Origin: Chthonomonas sp. UBA2785
GTDB lineage: Bacteria; Armatimonadota; Fimbriimonadia; Fimbriimonadales; Fimbriimonadaceae
Length of the DNA: 45,599 bases
Reading direction: 5' to 3'
Assembly (NCBI GenBank): GCA_002352215.1
Contig: DEIB01000053.1
Coordinates: 1 to 45,599, forward strand
Shown here: positions 1 through 9,100 of the stretch, piece after piece
How positions within the stretch are numbered: the stretch's first letter is position 1
Layout: the number at the start of each line of letters is the position of its first letter
Position numbers and translations under genes: made by a program
The notes under the pieces: model-generated
What the model saw: the letters and a program-made list of their open reading frames with translations, nothing else
What the model was told of the DNA's origin: nothing
Databases searched by the model: none

Positions 1-131
1 CTCACCTTCTGCGGCGATTTGCGCCGGATGATCTCCTCCACCACCCGCTCGGGCAGGTAATTGGTGAACGGATACTTCCGCCCGATATCCCGAATGTGGA
101 TCGGGTGGATGACAAAGGCGAAGCGTTCCAA
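1..131 (-). CDS. N-terminus of COG5322-like predicted dehydrogenase (partial)
   Basis: Only the first ~43 codons are in the window; the gene runs off the left edge. Reading from a TTG at 131, the protein starts LERFAFVIHPIHIRD and continues with KYPFTNYLPERVV. From memory of the family, this resembles the start of the COG5322 group (predicted NAD-binding dehydrogenases related to acyl-ACP reductases, sometimes labelled serine carboxypeptidase). A GAGG sequence overlapping the TGA of the preceding gene lies 4 bases before the TTG, which supports that start and translational coupling. These proteins are often next to the quinate-dehydrogenase-like protein that precedes it here. The enzymatic role cannot be judged from this fragment. 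Confidence 0.5.
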   Translation of the reverse strand, partial: MERFAFVIHPIHIRDIGRKYPFTNYLPERVVEEIIRRKSPQKV

Positions 132-137
132 GCGACC

Positions 138-1070
138 TCAGTGTACCGAAGCCGTACCGACCGGCTCGGAGGTCAGGTCCACCACGGCGGGTGACCAATT
201 GAGTTCTTGCAAAACGCGCATGTAATCCTCGGGAGTGATGGCTTCAGGCGACTTTTCCAGATACGCCACGATCACGCCTTCCATCACGTTGGTGGCAAAG
301 GTCTCGCCCTCAATCACCGGGGTGGTGGTGATGGCGCGGCGCACCCCCGCCCCGCGCAAAAAGTCGTAATCCGCTTGCCGCAAAGTCTGGGTGAGAATCG
401 TCTTCCCCGGCATCTGGTCGGGCATGTAGCGGCGGATGTAGTGCCAGTCCCCGGCCACCACATCCGCCTCCGCGAAGATCTTGGGAAACTTGGGATCGCG
501 CGTCTCCTGCTTGCTACCCGTGGGATAGAACCACTGAATGGGCATGAGCGTGATGAGCGGCAGAATGGCGCTGGCAATGCGCTGCACCGCCCGGTAACTG
601 CGCACCGGCAGTGGTAAGCCCAAACCAAAGAGCAAGTCGCCGTAGATCACGCGCCCACCCTTGGCGTCCAGCGCCTGCGCCATGCCGTAGCGGTCCACCG
701 CACTCACCAAGAGCGTGCAAAGCGAACGGAAGTCCACCGTGCCGTCTTTCGCCAGTCGCTCGATGGTTTGGCGTTCTAGGGTGTGCTTCAGGCCGCTGCC
801 ATCCACCACCGGGGTCTGCTTCACTCCCGCGATCAGGCTCTCCACATCCCGAAAGGCGTACCGCTTGTTGCCACTCACCACCCATCGGTCCGCCCCGCCA
901 ATGCCCAGGGCCGCCACCTGGCCATCCAGCTCTTGCATCTTCTGCCGGAAAGCCGCCCGGTCCCCGTCCGTCCCGATTCTCTCAATACGGAAGGGCTGGC
1001 CGAGCAAGGTGACCTCGGCCACCTTGTTCCGCTTGCTACTGCCCAGGCTAACGCTGACGACCCGTTTCAC
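138..1070 (-). CDS. quinate 5-dehydrogenase-like conserved protein
   Basis: A 310-residue protein starting with GTG and the strongly conserved opening VVSVSLGSSKR, followed by IERIGTDGD, LGIGGADR and TPVVDGSGLKHTLER. I recognise this pattern as the family usually annotated quinate 5-dehydrogenase. The label comes from similarity to shikimate/quinate dehydrogenase-like folds, and I know of no firm biochemical proof. The length is normal for the family and no signal peptide is visible. It lies 11 bases after the ridA stop and 6 bases before the next start, so it is probably the distal part of the flagellar/ridA transcript. The family call is fairly sure; the substrate is not. Confidence 0.6.
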   Translation of the reverse strand: MKRVVSVSLGSSKRNKVAEVTLLGQPFRIERIGTDGDRAAFRQKMQELDGQVAALGIGGADRWVVSGNKRYAFRDVESLIAGVKQTPVVDGSGLKHTLERQTIERLAKDGTVDFRSLCTLLVSAVDRYGMAQALDAKGGRVIYGDLLFGLGLPLPVRSYRAVQRIASAILPLITLMPIQWFYPTGSKQETRDPKFPKIFAEADVVAGDWHYIRRYMPDQMPGKTILTQTLRQADYDFLRGAGVRRAITTTPVIEGETFATNVMEGVIVAYLEKSPEAITPEDYMRVLQELNWSPAVVDLTSEPVGTASVH

Positions 1071-1081
1071 GATTTACCGAA

Positions 1082-1465
1082 TCACGGGCGAACGGCGATG
1101 CATTCGATTTCGACGTCGACACCCTTCGGCAGACCGGCCACGGCCACCGTGCTACGGGCCGGCGGAGGGCTGGCCATGTGCCGCCCGTAGACTTCATTTA
1201 CGGTGCCGAAGTGGTCCATGCTGCTGAGGAAGATCGTGGTCTTCACGATGTTCTCCATGCCCAAGCCCATGGCGCCCAGCAGGGCCTTGATGTTCTGGCA
1301 AACTTGCTCGGTTTGGGCTTCGATGCTGTCCATCACCAGTTCCCCTTCCGGCGTGAGCGGGATCGAGCCGCTGAGGAAAACCAAGGTGCCCGAGGCGACG
1401 ATGGCCTGGCTGTAAGGGCCGATGGCGGCGGGGGCAGCGGTGGTCGCAAAAGCTTCGCGATGCAT
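1082..1465 (-). CDS. RidA/YjgF family enamine/imine deaminase
   Basis: A 127-residue RidA-family protein. Family members hydrolyse reactive enamine/imine intermediates such as 2-aminoacrylate released by PLP enzymes; they act as cytoplasmic trimers. Visible signatures are AAIGPYSQAI near the N-terminus, LSGSIPLTPEG, and PPARSTVAVAGLPKGVDVEIE near the end. The Arg in ARSTV corresponds to the substrate-binding Arg of active RidA. The open frame extends up to 1519, but that would overlap the previous gene by 44 bases. The ATG at 1465 (MHREAF) has GGGG just upstream, gives the usual family length and leaves a 10-base gap, so I chose it. It sits at the end of a flagellar hook operon, an unusual place for this gene. 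Confidence 0.88.
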   Translation of the reverse strand: MHREAFATTAAPAAIGPYSQAIVASGTLVFLSGSIPLTPEGELVMDSIEAQTEQVCQNIKALLGAMGLGMENIVKTTIFLSSMDHFGTVNEVYGRHMASPPPARSTVAVAGLPKGVDVEIECIAVRP

Positions 1466-1475
1466 GCCCCGCAGG

Positions 1476-2315
1476 TTACCGAAGACCGAGCCCGTGCGAG
1501 AGGCTTCTTGGTGCCACATGTAACGGGCTAATGGTGGCGACGCCGTGGTTGGCCGTCACAATCTGGCCGATCACGCGCTCCACGCCGCCACCTAGGCTCA
1601 CGCTCACCTGGCCACCCGGAGTGATGTTGTAGCCCTGCACGCCCTTACCGGCCCGGCCGTCCGCAAAGCGCAGTCGCACTTCGGAATGCTCTTGGTCTTG
1701 CTCCCGCAGACTGGTGAAGTCCACCGTCATACCTAGCGCCGGGCGATCCACGTCTGCCCACAGCAATCCGACCTTGCCCGAGTGGCCCGCAATGAGTTCG
1801 CCGGTCGTGGCATCAAACACCCACTGCCCTTTGCCCCCCAGCACCTTGGGCGGGATGGGGTTGCGGTCGGCGGCAAAGAAGTACGACCACGTCCGTAGCT
1901 GCGAGTGCTCGACGATCATCAGCGCCAGCGTGCTCATCGTGCCTTCATGATCAAACACCTTGAAGACGTGCTCGAACATGTGGAACCGCGTGGTGGTAAG
2001 CGTTCGCGTCGGCAGGCTGCCAAAGAACTCGATGTGGGTGGTGGCTTCGGCGCCAAACCGCCCCGTGGGTACGCGGAGTGGAGATATACGCTCGGGCGTC
2101 ACATCCGCGTCCGCCTCGCCGTAGCAACCCAAAATCTGCGCCCCGCTCAGCAGGTCCATCAAGATGCCATCCGGGCCAACCCCCACCAATGCCTTGCGAA
2201 GCGGCAAAGCCTGGTCGTCCTTCACCCCCAGCAGCACACCATCCGCGGGCGTGATTTCAAAGCGCAGCAAGCCTAGCGCGCCTTGGGTGGTGAGAGCGAA
2301 TTCGGGGACGGACAC
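1476..2315 (-). CDS. FlgE-like protein lacking D0 termini (hook D1/D2-like core)
   Basis: A 279-residue protein immediately downstream of flgE, starting with GTG preceded by GAGGAAAAGGGG. By eye it aligns with the middle of the neighbouring FlgE. GPDGILMDLLSGAQILGCYG matches the FlgE stretch with STGERLLGW. THIEFFGSLPTRT matches TEVTWAGNLDSRE. FKVFDHEGT matches VRVYDPLGG. TWSYFFAA matches TWNWSVSG, QWVFDATTGEL matches LTFDPTDGT, and GYNITPGGQVS matches NYSVGADGVI. It lacks the N-terminal helix (LSGVASIKAQQ, IGNNLANVNT) and the C-terminal helix that polymerise in axial proteins. It could be a hook-assembly accessory, a cap-like factor or a decaying duplicate. The intact long frame argues against simple decay. 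No family name is claimed. Confidence 0.6.
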   Translation of the reverse strand: MSVPEFALTTQGALGLLRFEITPADGVLLGVKDDQALPLRKALVGVGPDGILMDLLSGAQILGCYGEADADVTPERISPLRVPTGRFGAEATTHIEFFGSLPTRTLTTTRFHMFEHVFKVFDHEGTMSTLALMIVEHSQLRTWSYFFAADRNPIPPKVLGGKGQWVFDATTGELIAGHSGKVGLLWADVDRPALGMTVDFTSLREQDQEHSEVRLRFADGRAGKGVQGYNITPGGQVSVSLGGGVERVIGQIVTANHGVATISPLHVAPRSLSHGLGLR

Positions 2316-2409
2316 GCCCCTTTTCCTCGCAATTGACGTGCCAAAGCCCAGCGGAGTGCCCCAAGGACACCCCGCCGGGTTAGGAACTCGCTACAAGCTC
2401 AAGGAGCAA

Positions 2410-3660
2410 TTAGCGCTTCATGTTGATGAGGTCTTGCAGCATTTCGTCCACCGTGGTGACGACCCGCGTATTGGCCTGGAAGCCCCGCTGCGTCACGATT
2501 AGGTCGGTGAACTCCGTCCCGATGTCCACGTTGGATTGCTCCAAGAAGCCCGCATTCACTTGGCCGCGGCCGCCACTGCGCGGCGCACCGATGACCGGCA
2601 CCCCGGAGTTATCCGTGTTGCGGTACAGGTTGCTACCTTGCCGCTCAAGACCACCCGGGTTGGAGAAGATCGCCATGGCAATCTGCCCCAGGGAGCGGGT
2701 GAGACCGTTGGTGTAGATGCCCGTGATGACGCCGTCGGCGCCCACACTGTAGTTCTGCAGCGAACCCGGGCCGTAACCGTTCTGGTTGGCAGCTTGGATC
2801 TGCATGTCGGTGGCCAACTGACTGAAGGCCGAGAAGTCCATGTCCACATCAAAGGCCGGGACACCCGAGGCCGGCGGCGGAGTGAACGTCGCCGAACCCG
2901 TACCGCCCGAGACAATCGTGCCGTCCGTCGGATCGAAGGTAAGGGTGCCGGAGCCCGTTGCGGTCAAGGTCGTGCCGGAGACGCTCCAGTTCCAGGTGTT
3001 CGGCGTCGCGCCCTCAGTGAGAGTCACGGTGACGTCGTGCGAGCCCCCCAGCGGGTCATAAACTCGGACCAAGGACGACGTAGTGGCCGTACCCGCCGTC
3101 GTAAACTCGCGCGAGTCCAGGTTGCCCGCCCAGGTCACTTCAGTGGTTTGCTGCACTGCGGTGCGCTGGCCAATGGGAATTTGAAGAGCACTGGCTTCAC
3201 CTACCGGGGCATTGGTGTCAATGGTGCCATCCACCGGATTGGCGGACCAACCCAACAGGCGTTCACCCGTGGATCGGTGGACCAAGAAGCCCGTCGCGTC
3301 GAGGTCGAACGTGCCATCTCGGGTGTAGGCAATGCGCTCGCCGTTGCTGACGGCAAAGAAGCCGTTGCCTTGGATCGCAAAGTCGGTCTGGCGGTTGGTG
3401 GCGTTCAGGCTTCCCTGTTCCATGTTGGCGTCGGTACCGCTGGTAAGCACGCCGAGACCGTACTGGATAGGGTTGAGACCCCCGCGGCTGTCGGTCGGGC
3501 GCGTGGCCCCCCGCACCGTCTGGGCCATCATGTCGGTGAACGACACGCGGGTGCCCTTGTAGGCCGTCGTATTCACGTTGGCCAGGTTGTTCCCGATCAC
3601 GTTCATGCGCGTTTGTTGCGCTTTGATACTGGCAACGCCAGAGAGCATGGCTTGTAGCAT
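2410..3660 (-). CDS. flgE: flagellar hook protein FlgE
   Basis: A 416-residue flagellar hook subunit, exported by the flagellar type III system and polymerised between rod and filament. The D0 N-terminus shows LSGVASIKAQQTRMNVIGNNL and ANVNTTAYKG, the rod/hook family signature. The FlgE D2 domain spans about residues 190-290 (VRVYDPLGGSHDVTVTL, then TFDPTDGTI). The C-terminus ends with VNAGFLEQSNVDIGTE, VTQRGFQANTRVV and MLQDLINMKR, the matching D0/D1 helix. AAAGGAA sits 3 bases before the ATG. It follows the TIGR02530-type gene by 160 bases containing a hairpin (3684-3713), so it may have extra regulation. Length and all axial-protein parts look complete. Confidence 0.96.
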   Translation of the reverse strand: MLQAMLSGVASIKAQQTRMNVIGNNLANVNTTAYKGTRVSFTDMMAQTVRGATRPTDSRGGLNPIQYGLGVLTSGTDANMEQGSLNATNRQTDFAIQGNGFFAVSNGERIAYTRDGTFDLDATGFLVHRSTGERLLGWSANPVDGTIDTNAPVGEASALQIPIGQRTAVQQTTEVTWAGNLDSREFTTAGTATTSSLVRVYDPLGGSHDVTVTLTEGATPNTWNWSVSGTTLTATGSGTLTFDPTDGTIVSGGTGSATFTPPPASGVPAFDVDMDFSAFSQLATDMQIQAANQNGYGPGSLQNYSVGADGVITGIYTNGLTRSLGQIAMAIFSNPGGLERQGSNLYRNTDNSGVPVIGAPRSGGRGQVNAGFLEQSNVDIGTEFTDLIVTQRGFQANTRVVTTVDEMLQDLINMKR

Positions 3661-3683
3661 AAGTTCCTTTGGTTATTGATTGG

Positions 3684-3713
3684 TTGGGCTCCCTTCTCAT
3701 CAAGAGAGCCCAA
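3684..3713 (-). promoter_or_regulatory. inverted repeat in flgE leader region
   Basis: TTGGGCTC at 3684-3691 and GAGCCCAA at 3706-3713 form an 8-bp perfect stem with a 14-base loop. It lies 24-53 bases upstream of the flgE start, in the 160-base gap after the TIGR02530-type gene. No U-tract follows in the direction of transcription, so it is not a standard intrinsic terminator. It could be an mRNA-stabilising or attenuating hairpin, or a processing site that separates hook-subunit expression from the upstream genes. The rest of the gap (3714-3820) shows nothing I can name. Confidence 0.35.
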
Positions 3714-3820
3714 GGTCAGGGGTGGATTGCTGTGAGCATTCAGCTCGTTTGCCATGCGTCCCGGAGGGTCAATCCGAGTCCCGCGTGTTTTCCACCAGGA
3801 GTGTCGAGTTTTAGGGAAGG

Positions 3821-4204
3821 TCAAACAATGACGGCGGAGTCAATGTTTGTAAAAACGTTCTCTTTGAGGCTTTGTTGATCCACGGCCGTGATCACCGTTC
3901 GGTTCCGAACGCTCACCACCAGGGCCACATCATCAATCATCACCAGGCTTTCCTTGGCGCCCTTTTCGGCGGCACGGTCGACTCCGTTCAAAACCCGTTC
4001 CCACTGCGCGCCATCCAGTTGGATGTCACGGCTTTGCATGCGGGTAGCGGCGTGGCCACTCACCTTCAGGCGATCCGAAAGCTGCGTGGCAAAGTCCGGT
4101 CCCGTCGTGGTGCCAGGAGCGGCGGCCGGAGCCGTGGGCCGCAGCGCCGTCGGCTGCGTTTGCACCAGCTGCTGGATCTTTGAGTTTTGAATGGGATTCG
4201 ACAT
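3821..4204 (-). CDS. flagellar operon protein, TIGR02530 type
   Basis: A 127-residue protein of the small flagellar-operon family known as TIGR02530 (flg_new), usually found between flgD and flgE, exactly as here. Signatures are FATQLSDRLKVSGHAATRMQSR, IQLDGAQWERV, VDRAAEKGAKESLVMIDDVA and the highly conserved end RTVITAVDQQSLKENVFTNIDS. The first ~35 residues are Pro/Ala/Thr-rich and probably flexible. Its exact role is not established; it is thought to help hook assembly. It starts 5 bases after the flgD stop, so it is in the same operon. Family call is firm from sequence pattern and position. Confidence 0.85.
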   Translation of the reverse strand: MSNPIQNSKIQQLVQTQPTALRPTAPAAAPGTTTGPDFATQLSDRLKVSGHAATRMQSRDIQLDGAQWERVLNGVDRAAEKGAKESLVMIDDVALVVSVRNRTVITAVDQQSLKENVFTNIDSAVIV

Positions 4205-4209
4205 GGCGC

Positions 4210-4620
4210 TTAGTTCTTCACTTGCTGGACGTGCTTCAGCTGGATTTCGACGCTGCCACCCTTGGCTTCTTCCACCACGAGGTAGGGGTCGCCGTCGCGC
4301 ACCAGGACCTTGGTGACCTTGCCTTCCAGCAGGTCCACCTTGTAGCTGTCCTTGGTATCAGGGCGCACAGCCACCACGGTTTTGCCGAGGTAGGAGTTGG
4401 CTTGCTGCATGTCCACGCTGGTCTGCAGCTTGCCGAGGCCGTCCACCTGACCGAGTTGCGCGATCTGCGCAAACATCTCCGCATCCTTCATCGGGTCCAG
4501 CGGGTTTTGGGTGGACAGTTGCACGGTCAGGAGCCGAATGAAGGTTTCGGTGTTGAATTCACTTCGTCCTTTCTGGTTCGGGTTCCTGAAGCCGTTCATT
4601 TGAGTGACGGGATCGATCAT
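4210..4620 (-). CDS. flgD: flagellar hook capping protein FlgD (short form)
   Basis: A 136-residue FlgD, the scaffold cap that is needed for FlgE polymerisation and is later discarded. The N-terminal hook-cap signature is clear: ETFIRLLTVQLSTQNPLDPM followed by DAEMFAQIAQLGQVDGLGKL. The C-terminal part (YLGKTVVAVRPDTKDS, VTKVLVRDGDPYLVVEE) looks like the small tudor-like domain. The protein is short compared with enterobacterial FlgD (~230), similar to Gram-positive forms. The open frame extends to 4827, but that extension overlaps the fliK-like gene and is Arg/Pro-rich noise. The ATG at 4620 (MIDPVTQMNG) lies 4 bases after the preceding stop and is the sensible start. Confidence 0.9.
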   Translation of the reverse strand: MIDPVTQMNGFRNPNQKGRSEFNTETFIRLLTVQLSTQNPLDPMKDAEMFAQIAQLGQVDGLGKLQTSVDMQQANSYLGKTVVAVRPDTKDSYKVDLLEGKVTKVLVRDGDPYLVVEEAKGGSVEIQLKHVQQVKN

Positions 4621-4624
4621 GTTC

Positions 4625-5956
4625 TTAGAGGCGGGTATCCAACCCGAGGGTCGAGGCCGTAGCAGGGCTCGGCGTAGATTCGTAGGTGTCTCCCAGGCGA
4701 GAGGCATCGCCAAGGTAAGAGCTGGGGCCAGAATCCGAGAATCTTTGGCCACCAAACGATGGGTTCTGTTGGCTGGCTCCGTCTTGACCCACATTGAAGT
4801 CCATGAGCGAGAAGCCCTTGCTTTCAATGCGCTGGGCCAGTTCCGGGCGCTGTTGCACCAAAGCGGCCGCCAGGCGCTGATCGTTGGTTTGGATATCAGT
4901 TTTCACCTGATTCCCTTCCACATTCAGCAGGATATTGACGTCACCAAAAGCTTCGGTCGCCAATCGAATCGTAATCGTGCCGGCATGGCGAGCGGTGAGA
5001 GCATTCTCCAGTCGTTCGGCCACCTGACGGATGACGTGCTGCCGATCATTTGAATTGTGAAGCTCCGCGGATGCCGTTTGTTCGGTCTCCGATGTATTCG
5101 CGGTTGCCTTCACCATCGTGGCATCGCCCAGTACGGGCGTGGCCATTTCAGGGTCATCACCCGACTCACCCGGATTGCCGGCTCCGAACTCCATGCCACC
5201 ACTAGCATCGGCATTGGTGGCTAGAACTCCGGCCACGGCTTGATTCGCGATCGGAGCACCGGTGTTGTTCCCACCTTGCGTTGCGGGCTTCAGTGCTTCC
5301 GGCGTTACTTCCGTGACGGGCTTATCCGCATAGGTGACTTGCAGAACAGAAACGCCCTGCGGAGTCTTGAGGTTCACGGCGGACGGATCCGCATCTGCGT
5401 TCGAGGTCGGTTGGGCCGGGGAGCCCGTGAGGACTTCGCCAACCTCCATCTCAGTCAGTGCTTCCGCACTGGCACCGGCCGCCAAGTTGACTTGGGGCAC
5501 CGCAACCGGAGCAACATCCGGTGCCACTTCAGGCACCACGAGTTGAGCCACGACGGCAGAAGAAATCGGAAGGGATGCCGTGGTCAACGGCGCGACAGTC
5601 GACGTCGCGGTACTCGTCCACACCGCCAGGTCAGCCGTCGAAGGCATGCGCGGGTCTTGGCCGCCCCAGGGCAACGGGACCAAACCAAGCGGGTCCAACA
5701 ACGGATGCGCGACGACCCCCTCTCCGGGTTCTTCACTTGCCAGGGTCTCCACCGATGGCGTCTCGCCTTCCGGACTCTGGGCCAGCTTGCTATCGGGGTC
5801 AACTTCAGGACCCTGATTCGCTTCCAGAGCGGGTCGGACCGATTTCTCATCCAGGACTTGTTCAAAGTCCGGCTTCGAGCTCTTATCTCGACTTTCCGGG
5901 AGGGGACTTACCTCGGCCTTGACCCCCAAAATCGGGTTCAAAGCAACGCTCGTCAT
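4625..5956 (-). CDS. fliK: FliK-like flagellar hook-length control protein
   Basis: A 443-residue protein, first gene of the hook operon. The N-terminal ~300 residues are low-complexity, rich in Pro, Ala, Thr, Val and acidic residues, as expected of the FliK ruler region. The C-terminal part carries the Flg_hook-type pattern: RQVAERLENALTARHAGTIT, IRLATEAFGDVNILLNVEGN, VKTDIQTNDQRLAAALVQQ and RIESKGFSLMDFNVGQ. The family role is to measure hook length and switch export specificity by contact with FlhB. The start ATG at 5956 has a distant GGAGG (spacing ~16 bases). The gene is followed by flgD after 4 bases. The N-terminal part cannot be aligned by eye, which is normal for FliK. Confidence 0.85.
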   Translation of the reverse strand: MTSVALNPILGVKAEVSPLPESRDKSSKPDFEQVLDEKSVRPALEANQGPEVDPDSKLAQSPEGETPSVETLASEEPGEGVVAHPLLDPLGLVPLPWGGQDPRMPSTADLAVWTSTATSTVAPLTTASLPISSAVVAQLVVPEVAPDVAPVAVPQVNLAAGASAEALTEMEVGEVLTGSPAQPTSNADADPSAVNLKTPQGVSVLQVTYADKPVTEVTPEALKPATQGGNNTGAPIANQAVAGVLATNADASGGMEFGAGNPGESGDDPEMATPVLGDATMVKATANTSETEQTASAELHNSNDRQHVIRQVAERLENALTARHAGTITIRLATEAFGDVNILLNVEGNQVKTDIQTNDQRLAAALVQQRPELAQRIESKGFSLMDFNVGQDGASQQNPSFGGQRFSDSGPSSYLGDASRLGDTYESTPSPATASTLGLDTRL

Positions 5957-5984
5957 GTGACGATGAGAGTTTCCTCCACGATGT

Positions 5985-6012
5985 GTATCGGACCAAGGGG
6001 CCGCGCTCTTTA
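5985..6012 (-). promoter_or_regulatory. candidate sigma-28 (FliA)-type promoter for the hook operon
   Basis: On the minus strand TAAA (6012-6009) is followed after 16 bases by TCCGATAC (5992-5985). The flagellar sigma factor consensus is TAAA-N15-GCCGATAA, so the -10 side matches six of eight and the spacer is one base long. The fliK start is 28 bases further on. The divergent gene starts at 6120. The match is suggestive, not decisive. Confidence 0.38.
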
Positions 6013-6119
6013 GGGCAACCTCAAAAATAAGCTAAACTTGGCGGGTCAGAAGAGCTTGGTTTGAAGGGGCATGACCTCCCTTCCTGAGCCAGCTTCGGAC
6101 AATGCGCAAGGCGACACAA

Positions 6120-9100
6120 ATGGCCCGGAAAACAAAGCAGGACGCGACCCCCACGAATTTATCGACCCCCACTGACCCGACACCAAACCCCGAAGAGTCA
6201 ACCGAAACGATACCCGCCCGGCGCACGCGCCGCCCACCCAGCGATGAAATCACCATTGAGCCGGTGGCCAAGCCGCGCCGCGGGCGAACCCCCAAAGCGA
6301 AGGCCGAGCCCGAAGCCGTGCCTGAGGCCGCTCCGGTAGCCGCCGCCCCGGCCAAATCTCGCCGGGCGAGCGCGAAGAGTGCGACCAAGCCCGAACCGGA
6401 AGTGACCGAAAGCGCCCCGGCGCCGAAGCCGACCCGCGGACGCGCCAAGGCTGCACCCGCCCCGGAAACGAAGGCAGAGGTAGCGGCTCCTAAGGCACCC
6501 GCCGCAAAGGCGGCCAAGGCCACCAAGGCTCCCGCCCGCACGGCCAAAAAGGAAACCCCGACCAGCGACCCCTCTGCACTTCTGGAATCGCTCGGCTTTG
6601 CCGGTCTCTCCTGGCGACCCAAGACGGCCGGCCCGGTCCCCACCGAGGGTGACGACGAACCCAACGAGACGGAAACTGCCCCCGAAACCCGCGCCACCAA
6701 CGATCGTAAGCGCGGACGCAATCGCCGTGACCGCCGAGGCGATGTGCCTACGGAAGAAACGTCAACGGAAGAGACCATCCAAGAAGAGGCAAAGCCCGCA
6801 GCCCGAGCCGACAACCGCGAAGACAAGGAACGGCGCGGCCGCCGCAACCGACGGCAAGAAGAGCCGAAGGACGCCGAAACCGAGACCCCCGAGGCCACGG
6901 AAGAGGAAGCTCCGGCCCGCCCGCGAGCCCGCTTCCGCGAACGCCCCGCTCCCAAGCAAGCGGTGGTCGCCCCGCCCGAGCCGGTGGTGCCCGTCCGCGA
7001 GCCCATCGCCATCCCGCTGGATGCCCCGCAGGTCGTGGTCCGCAATGGCGTGCCCATCCTCACCAGGAATCAAAAGGCCCTGGCACCGCACTTCTTCTTC
7101 GCCGCTGCGCTCGAGCCCAAGCGACTCGAAACGGTGAAAGAAGAAATCAAGCTCGCCGCTGAGCATGGCACCCACCTCATTTCCCTGCTGGTGGAACTCG
7201 AAGTGAGCGAGAACATGGTGGACGATGCCGTCTCGATGGCCGCCTACCTGCTTAAGCAAGTCACTGAGGTCAATCCGCAGGCGCTGGTGCAGTTCCGCGT
7301 GGCCTTTGTGGCGCCCAAGGATTGGGAAAAGACGTACAAGAACGCGCGATTCATTGGCGAAGATGGCATGTTGGCGGACCCAAGTGTCAGCGATGACACC
7401 TTCTGGAACGACGCCGAGGATTGCCTGGCCCGCTTCATTCGCAAGCTCCGCAAGATGCCGTTTGCCGAACACGTGCTGGGCATCCACCTGGAGCGCGGCG
7501 AGTGGTTCTTCCCCATGGACGGAGGCTACGATAACTCGATTTCGTCCACCGAGAAATTCCGCCAGTGGCTCCGGGCGCGCTACCGCAACGATGTGGTGAC
7601 CCTGCGCGCCTCCTGGTTCGATGGCAGTGCCGATTTCGACACGGTGCAGATCCCGCCGATGACCGAGCGGCGAAGCCTGGAGGAAACGTTCGTCCGCACC
7701 GACCGTAAGTCTCGGCGCTGGGTGGATTACCACCTGTTCCTCAGCGACACCACGCACGATCGCATCACGAATCTCGCGTACTGCGTGAAGAAGGAATCTG
7801 AAGGCACTTATCTGGTCGGCGTCAGCTACGGTTACACGTTCGAGTGGTCGCACCCGTATAGTGGGCACCTCTCCCTCGGCAAGCTCCTCCGCTGCGCCGA
7901 CGTGGACTACATTGCCGGCCCGCCGAGCCACGAAACCCGTTTGCCGGGCGCCTTGGCCGCCTTCCCCGGCCCGATGGACAGCTTCGCCCTCAACGGCAAG
8001 CTCGCCATCTCGGAAGAAGACTACAAAACGCCGATCAGCGGCCGCGAAGAACCGGACTCCTACAACCCGGTCATCAAGACGCCGCAGGCGCTTGAGAACG
8101 TCCACTGGCGCGGTGCCGGCCTCACGCTGGCCCACGGTGGCGGCAACGTTTGGATGGACACCTGGGGCAATGGCTGGCTCAATAGCCCGGGCATCTGGGC
8201 GCGTGCAGAGAAGATTCAGGCCGCGCAGCGCATGCGCATGCAGGCCCCGATGACGGCCCCGGATGTGGCGTTGCTCATTGACGAGCGTTCACTCGCTTAC
8301 CTTGCCGACCGCGAAGCCTTTGACGACCTGGTGAAGCAAGTGCGCGAGTCCTTGCTCCGCTCCGGCCTCAGCGTCGGTTGCTACCTCATCAGTGACCTCG
8401 CCCACCGCGAAAACTTCCCGGAAAGTCGCCTCTACGTCTTCGTCAATGCATGGGACGTGCGCCCCGAAGTCCGCAGTGCCATCAAGTCACGCCTGCAGCG
8501 CGACAACAAGGTGCTTTTCTGGCTTTACGCCGCTGGCCTCTTCGAAGCCGGGCGCGAAAGCCTGGAACGAGCGCGCGAAATCACCGGCATCGCCATTCGC
8601 CCGCAGCCGTTTGCCAGCCGCAGCGGCACCACCCTGCTGAACACCCGCGAACCCCTGTGCCAAGCCCTGGACGAGCGCAAGCTTGCCGAAGGTGGCACGC
8701 TCTCGCCGAGTTACTTCGCCATCCCCGAGGTTGGCGTTCTGCTCGGTGAGTACAGTTCCACGGGTCTCCCCAGCTTTGTGGTCAGCCCGTTTGACGAGGA
8801 CCCGGACCGCAGCAAGCACTGGCTGTCGGTCTTCCTCGGCGAACCGATCGTCAGCCCGGCCCTGTTCCGCGAACTCGGTACCATCGCCGGCGCCCACGTC
8901 TGGTCCTTCGATGACGACGTAATTTGGGCTCGCCCGCCGTTCCTCACCATCCACGCCAAGGGCACCGGCCCGCGCACCATTGCGCTGCCGGACCAGTGGT
9001 CGGCTTACAACCTGGTCAGCAACGAATGGGTGACGGTGGAGAACCACGCCGTCCGCTTCCATGCGCTCGATGGCCACACCTACTCGTTCCTGGTCGGCAT

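Noticed and set aside
5957..6119. small ORF or RNA gene in the divergent gap before the GH42-like gene
   Set aside because: Only promoter-like elements are visible (TAAACT at 6033-6038, the sigma-28-like site); no start with a ribosome site and no stable structure.
6762..8135. 457-codon open frame on the minus strand
   Set aside because: It lies opposite the GH42-like gene, has no ribosome site, and its amino acid composition is that of a complementary-strand shadow of a GC-rich gene.
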